Both the position numbers and the translations under genes were made by a program. Below are positions 59,061 through 64,000 of a stretch of DNA of 64,000 bases, piece after piece. The number at the start of each line of letters is the position of its first letter. The stretch's first letter is position 1. The stretch is from Hyposmocoma kahamanoa (Eukaryota > Arthropoda > Insecta > Lepidoptera > Cosmopterigidae). The notes under the pieces are model-generated. The model was not told where the DNA came from. It saw nothing but the letters and a program-made list of their open reading frames with translations, and ran no database searches. Location of the stretch: positions 17,775,258 to 17,839,257 of the forward strand of contig NW_020654422.1 of the NCBI RefSeq assembly GCF_003589595.1, in the 5' to 3' direction.

Positions 59061-59204
59061 TAGTATTTCTGTTATGGAAGTATGATCATGAAATAGAAAT
59101 TAAATGCGAGTCCGTAAGTACATAACCATATATTTATAACAAAAACAAATGCATACATTTGACACAAATATATTTTAAATATTTTAAACACCGATAATTA
59201 ATGT

Positions 59205-59312
59205 CGCATGACCCGCGTTTTGCAACTCGAGTGCAACGCGAAATTATGCGAATGTGTACACGACGGGCGTGCACACATACAAGCCACGCCGTTACATTTG
59301 TATGGAATTACA
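59205..59312. repeat. Half copy of the foldback element at 4994-5280
   Basis: CATGACCCGCGTTTTGCAAC, GCAACGCGAAATTATGCG and ATTTGTATGGAATTAC align with 5175-5275. Confidence 0.5.
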
Positions 59313-59777
59313 CTACTTGTTTTATAAGGTACGGTGTGTTTTATAATGTAATAAAACACAAATTATTCACGGTCTTAAACTTTATACAAGGAAATGTGTA
59401 AATAAGCAAAAAAAATAAACGTCACTAAAACTTGTGTCCTTACAATAAGTATTCTAGGAGAATTATGATTGGTCTACCTTTAAAGAATGAAGCTGAATAA
59501 ATTTTATTAAATCCGGGAGCCGTTTACGAGCGCCCACGTCAGCGCGTCCCATCTCGGGGATAACACAGAGCTTTTAATACAATAAATCAGTGCTTAAGCG
59601 GTTGAGGGATAACTTACGGAACTGATTAGACTATTTGATCAAATTGCCGACTATACTTTTATGTTTAACTTGTATAAACAAAGAGGCATAAACTTTGTTG
59701 TTTACTTAAATTGGAGTTTGGGTAAAACGGACTTTTATTTGATTGAAATTTGTTGTAAATTGGTGAAAATATATATT

Positions 59778-60090
59778 TTTTATGATATCAACATCAAGTG
59801 ACGGGATGAACGAATCTTGCGCCTGGTGGTAAGAGACGCGTCTGTCCATAACAGTTGCTTTAAATCACAAAAATCTGAGGGGCGACCAACCTGAGACATA
59901 AGTTGACACGTCCCATGAACCCGTAATTTCACCAGCACCCTTACCCATGAAAATCGAAAAGAAGCTGGTAATGCATGTAAATGTACATGCATTATCAGCT
60001 TCTTGCCGTAATGACAGCTTGGCGGAAGAAATACGTAAAGTGACAGTATTTCTATGGACGTATTCTTTCACAAGGGGCTCTACTGCGACT
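59778..60090 (-). repeat. RD repeat with an internal 44-bp palindrome
   Basis: CATCAAGTGACGGGATGAAC to AAGGGGCTCTACTGCG. The stretch 59960-60003 is an almost perfect palindrome absent from other copies. Confidence 0.78.
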
Positions 60091-60770
60091 AAAATCAGAA
60101 CTAAGATTATTAGACGTACGTCCAATATAATTAAAACAACATTATGATGCTGTCCGCAGCGGGAATAGAGTCGACTAATTTCAAATATCTCTTCCGAATT
60201 TGAGGGCGCGGCAAGCACAACGCCCAGCCGGTGCCTGATTCGGGCACACCGCAATTGCTCCCAAACTCAGATTCCAACGTATTTTTGCTGCATTATTTTT
60301 AAATTACCAGCACCGGCTTGATGGCGATTTTATTTCCTGTCGTCGGTGCAGGAAATGAGGAAAAACAAGACACTGCTGGAAATTTGGATATAGCAGTCTT
60401 TGTTTCGGAATTTTTTCTGCTTACATTTTGCGATCCCGCTTCTTGATTGCCACCTAACAACGAATATAGCTTTTGAAATTTGTACTTTGAGAAATTTAGA
60501 TCCGCAGATTGAAAGGTTGTCTGTGCATATTTGTCTGATTGGACAAGGTAGGGGCTTTAATTCATACTTCCATATTAAACACAAAACATAGTGAAAGTAA
60601 ATAAATACATAATACAAATAATTTACCTACTCTTTTCCATTTTAACAACAGATTTTAAAAGGCAAATAATAAAGAAATGAACGTCGTACAGTTAATTTGT
60701 GAGGCGGAAGACTGGTGCCTAAACTAAACCAGTCCTGTACTGTAAGGTTTTTCTTTTTTTATAATAGTCA

Positions 60771-60845
60771 AGTAACAAAGTCAAAGTCAAAGTCAAAGAT
60801 TATTTATTCCATAGGTAAAATAAATATACACTTAAGCTACTGCTC
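60771..60845 (-). pseudogene. LINE tail fragment of the (TTTGAC)n-tailed family
   Basis: AAAGTCAAAGTCAAAG then TTATTTATTCCATAGGTAA up to CTACTGCTCG. Confidence 0.7.
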
Positions 60846-60849
60846 GGGA

Positions 60850-60953
60850 CCACTGACGGGACGACCTAGTCGTAAGCTTGATGGTAAGCTACACACCTGT
60901 CCATAACAGTTGCAGTGCCACTCAGAGCTTTAAATCGCAAAGATCTGAGGGGT
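60850..60953 (-). repeat. RD repeat fragment
   Basis: TGACGGGACGACC to GCAAAGATCTGAGG, placed between a LINE tail and repeat P2. Confidence 0.7.
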
Positions 60954-61128
60954 ACTATGATACAATATTACGATGTTATTGACAATACATGACGATATTG
61001 AAAATACACTACTTACCTACTTCCTGTTTTGAGAAAAGGTACTATGAGAATATATCTTTAGTTTGATTAGAAAAATTAGTAAAGTTTGGATAAGTAAGTA
61101 TTTATGTGTGAGAGATATGAGTATATAA

Positions 61129-61390
61129 CTTCCGTCCACTAACTAAAATGCGGCTACGTGACAAATGGTCAAATAACCGCTTTAAATAGAAAAAAATAGA
61201 GCACAAAATTCTCATTTTAAAAACAGTTAAAATTAGTTAACGTGTTCGAATTATCGGAAGCTACCCTAACGATGTGTAGCTGTATTATCATTAAACAATT
61301 TCAGTATTCTAAAACTGGGTTGAGGTTTTGTTTATGATATTTCAAAAAAATATTTTATCACTTAGCCACGTGTTAGTTAGTGGACGGCAG
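61129..61390. mobile_element. CTGCCGTCC-ended MITE, complete
   Basis: The left end CTTCCGTCCACTAACTAA and the inverted right end TTAGTTAGTGGACGGCAG frame 262 bp. The inner arm sequence GCGGCTACGTGAC also pairs with TCACTTAGCCACG. Confidence 0.85.
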
Positions 61391-62286
61391 TTAACGGCCG
61401 GGTTGTGAGGTGCGAGCGTGCGTGCTGGCGTGCGTATGTGTGTTTAAAGTAAGTATCCACTAGTGGCAGATCAATGAGATCATCTTAGAGCAAAATTGGG
61501 CACTAACTTTGCCCTAAACAGCTGTCGCAACACTGTTAACTAAAGGTGCAGTATATTCTTTGCCTCCGGAGCTTTAAGTCTACAAAAAGTTGCACGATAT
61601 TGCAAAAAATTCAAGAGAAAATCTTAAAGATTGTTGTCATCAATAACTTCACAACTTCAGCATTGTAGATATCGCAAAAGTTACGATTGCTAGCTCTGTG
61701 AGAACGTCGCATCGGCAGTTGACATAATTGGTGGCAGAACTCGAACCTGGAAATAGAAAGTTTTATGCTGTCGGAAGAAAACTGTGCTATGAGATTAAAC
61801 ATTGAAACCGGTGCCTGGAAATTGAAATTGAAATTTCAAGCTGGCCAAAATATTATGTTTAATTACGCTACGTAACCAGCTTTTATTTGAGTATCGTATT
61901 GAAAATTAAATTTTCTTATTTACGTTGCATAAGTCTAAAATTTCCCTGCAAAATTTCAAACAGCACATATAGGTACATACTGTTATTTCAAAATGGAATC
62001 TGAAATTCTGAAGTAAATTTATTTCTCTACTGCTGCTTTTCTGTAACTCTTATATAGTAATAATATAAATTTCAATTTCGAGTTTATTTCACATATAATT
62101 TGATTAATATTTACGTATTACAGAGTAGGTCGTACAAGTTAATGCCTTGCTTCTTATAACAACCAATTTGAAACACACTGCTACAACGTTCTGTCAGCTG
62201 AATTGTTCGCATATTTTAAATCGCAAAATAACATAGCCGAAGCAAAACAGTGGAGGTATAAGTTACAAATTACTAGAAACTAAACA
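61391..62286. other. Unannotated stretch
   Basis: A GT-rich patch (GCGTGCGTGCTGGCGTGCG) at about 61418 is followed by AT-rich sequence; nothing is recognised. Confidence 0.5.
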
Positions 62287-62520
62287 GAGAAAGTCCAGGG
62301 GAAGTATCACCTATTTCTGCCCTCAAGCAGTAATGTCAGTATTACTGCATTCTGGTTTTGAACTTTTCAACTTACGTCTCAGGGTTATAGGCGTAACGGT
62401 ACCCTTCAGATCTTTACGATTTAAACCTCTGAGTGTTACTGCATCTACCATGGCCAGGCATGACGCTTACCGACAGGCGCACGACTTGCTAGTCCAGTCA
62501 CTTGATATCATAAAAATATA
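62287..62520 (+). repeat. RD repeat
   Basis: GTCCAGGGGAAGTATCACC through TGATATCATAAAAATA, with a shortened centre. Confidence 0.75.
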
Positions 62521-62589
62521 GATCTTACACAAAAAAAAGACTAATACAACTAGAACAGAACATTTAAATAACAACTTGCATAATACTAC

Positions 62590-62930
62590 ACTGACATGTG
62601 TGCAGCTGTGGCGTGCACAAAAGGATCCTATTCAGCTAAAGTTACAACCAAGACTAGGTTGTGACGCTGGATTTCTATAGGACCTAGCCGAGAGAGTGAC
62701 AGTCGTATTCTAGAACTCTACTCAATGCTTGAGTATGATTTGAAGCACTGGAAATACGACCCTAATGGCAAGGACTTGAGTATGATTTTCAGTGCTCAAT
62801 GCAATACTCAAGTCCTGACTTGAGTTTTGAGTAGAGTTCTGGAATACGACCTTGAGAGTGACAGACGTATGCGTCCCGAAACAGAACGGAAAATAAACTA
62901 CGTAAATATTTATGTCTTATGTGTGTATCG
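62590..62930. repeat. Unclassified repeat P5, holding the 9-bp-TSD MITE
   Basis: Same blocks as 18340-18520, with the MITE at 62701-62853 interrupting it. Confidence 0.65.
62701..62853. mobile_element. MITE with GTCGTATTC ends and 9-bp target duplication
   Basis: The left arm GTCGTATTCTAGAACTCTAC is mirrored by GTAGAGTTCTGGAATACGAC. The flanks GAGAGTGAC (62692-62700) and GAGAGTGAC (62854-62862) are identical. A 9-bp duplication suits the Mutator/MULE group or a related family. Confidence 0.85.
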
Positions 62931-63184
62931 TGTTATTGCAGTGTTTACTCTTACATCGAATAAATACTTACATAATCTTTGCAATATATACATACAGTAA
63001 TAAGTGTGTGTAGTGTTAAAACAAATTAATAAAATATTTAATACATATTTAAAGTACATTACTCCAAATATATTAAATAAGATTAACTATTTTCGTAAAA
63101 TAAGAGTTCTTTGATTTCAACATTTAATAACTATTATACTTACGCGGTTACTATTTAGAATAATGCTATGTGAATTTACATGTT

Positions 63185-63475
63185 TATGATTATTAAAATT
63201 ATTAATACAAAGATCGACCACTCAGAAAAAACACTCAGAAAAAATACCTTCGATCCGGTCGGATTCGAACCGACGTCTTCTGCATACCGTGCCAGACGCT
63301 ATACCAACTAAGCCACGGAACGAACCAACGGACCTCACGACTTTCTCTATGTGCTTGTGTCGTGTCTTTGTACTTGGTCTTTCAACGACTTTTTAGTCGT
63401 AGCGCCATCTATGAGAAATCTATGACAGATTTATGACCCAGTTAGTACCTTTACAGCTGCCAGTCCTGGCGAGAG
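63185..63475 (-). mobile_element. SINE-C, best preserved upstream domain
   Basis: On the minus strand it reads CCAGGACTGGCAGCTG, the GATGGCGCTACGAC domain, tRNA-like TGGCTTAGTTGGTATAGCG with box B GGTTCGAATCC, then ATCGAAGGTATTTTTTC. The tRNA-like block is internal, about 170 nt from the 5' end. Confidence 0.8.
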
Positions 63476-63489
63476 ATGTCGCTATTCAC

Positions 63490-63675
63490 TGTATTAATTA
63501 AATTTTTATTGAATTGATATACAATTATTTTTTGTGAATTTACTCCACTAGTTTGTTATAATTATTAATACAAAGATCCAACACTCAGAAAAAATTCCTT
63601 CGATCCGGTCGGATTCGAATCGACGTCTTCTTGCATACCGTGGCAGGCGCTATACCAACTAAGCCACGGAACTGG
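63490..63675 (-). mobile_element. SINE-C, second tandemly adjacent copy
   Basis: Body plus tRNA-like block (TATACCAACTAAGCC) in the same orientation as the neighbouring copy. The upstream domain is absent. Confidence 0.8.
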
Positions 63676-63839
63676 GTAGTTACTATTATCGGTACAAAGA
63701 TCGAAAAACGAAGAAAAATGAGTCAAGAAACTTTGATAAGTTTTTCACAGGCGGCGTAAACATGCGGGTAAACAGTAAACATGTCACTTGAATTGAACAT
63801 AAAGACTTGCAACAAGCACAAATTCGTAATATCTAGTGA

Positions 63840-63985
63840 CACGGTCTGTAGCTCAATCGGTAAGAGCGGCGGCCCCTATGTGGCGACTGGCACTGGTTCC
63901 AGTCCAGTCAGATCGAAGAAATTTTCCTTTGGGTTGTTTGACATTCGATCTGTATCAATAATAAGAACAAACTAGTGGAGCATTT
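63840..63985 (+). mobile_element. SINE-C variant with another tRNA-like head
   Basis: The head GTCTGTAGCTCAATCGG has a decayed box B (GGTTCCAGTCC), followed by the shared TCGAAGAAATTTT and AACAAACTAGTGGAG body. Confidence 0.75.
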
Positions 63986-64000
63986 ACACAAATATGAATA

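Larger units (their letters stand above)
60685..61128 (+). repeat. Unclassified repeat P2, copy 2, with nested inserts
   Basis: Same blocks in the same order, split by a LINE tail and an RD piece (60771-60953) and ended by the MITE at 61129. A weaker third relative (GTGGGAGACTGATGCCTAAA) lies at 3770-3800. Confidence 0.7.

Noticed and set aside
63255..63320. Possible functional tRNA gene on the minus strand
   Set aside because: Box A and B are present, but the anticodon arm does not form a normal 7-nt loop and the same block repeats in several SINE-C copies.
63850..63925. tRNA-like GTCTGTAGCTCAATCGG sequence
   Set aside because: It is fused to the SINE-C body and its T-arm is decayed, so it is a SINE head and not a gene.

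Overview
The window looks like repeat-dominated, AT-rich nuclear DNA from an insect, most likely a moth or butterfly (Lepidoptera). The basis is the combination of RTE-type LINE 3' ends with TGATGATGAT tails, at least three tRNA-derived SINE families, many MITEs and foldback elements, and no bacterial operon structure. The order-level assignment is inference. I recognise no host protein-coding gene, no functional tRNA or rRNA gene and no CRISPR array. Almost all short open frames here are chance frames in repeats.

The only intact genes belong to one full-length CR1-like non-LTR retrotransposon at about 25577-30828. ORF1 has a PHD finger, a coiled coil and an SGNH/esterase-like domain. It overlaps ORF2, which has an apurinic-type endonuclease and a reverse transcriptase with FADD. 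The element sits inside a copy of an ACCGACTT-ended repeat (called MITE-E here). The two halves of that repeat, at 25472-25576 and 30828-31052, therefore fix both ends of the LINE. ORF1 probably supplies the RNA-binding particle protein. ORF2 would nick DNA and prime reverse transcription. A TATTTTG-type tail marks the 3' end.

The rest is a mosaic. SINE-A (about 19 loci, roughly 215 bp, Ser/Leu-tRNA-like head, TTA tail) is spread over 2.4-51.4 kb. SINE-B (tRNA head, RTE-like tail) lies at 6.8, 42.7 and 46.2 kb. SINE-C, with an internal tRNA-like block and a CTAGTGGAGTAA body, lies at 11.8, 14.5, 21.9, 34.2 and 63.2-64 kb. An unclassified A-tailed repeat (RD) has about 14 copies. A foldback family (FB, core GACCATGGGACCTGTAAAGG) has about 8. 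Decayed LINE 3' ends of RTE, CR1/Jockey-like and (TTTGAC)n-tailed types are scattered throughout. Several MITEs have clear terminal inverted repeats, and two of them have target duplications supported by unoccupied relatives inside the window.

Stretches without recognised repeats (for example 3.8-4.8, 8.3-10.1, 12.7-14.3, 18.5-20.4, 41.3-42.7, 47.6-48.6, 52.7-54.0 and 57.7-59.8 kb) may be intergenic or intronic DNA. Repeat boundaries are read by eye and are approximate unless a junction is stated.
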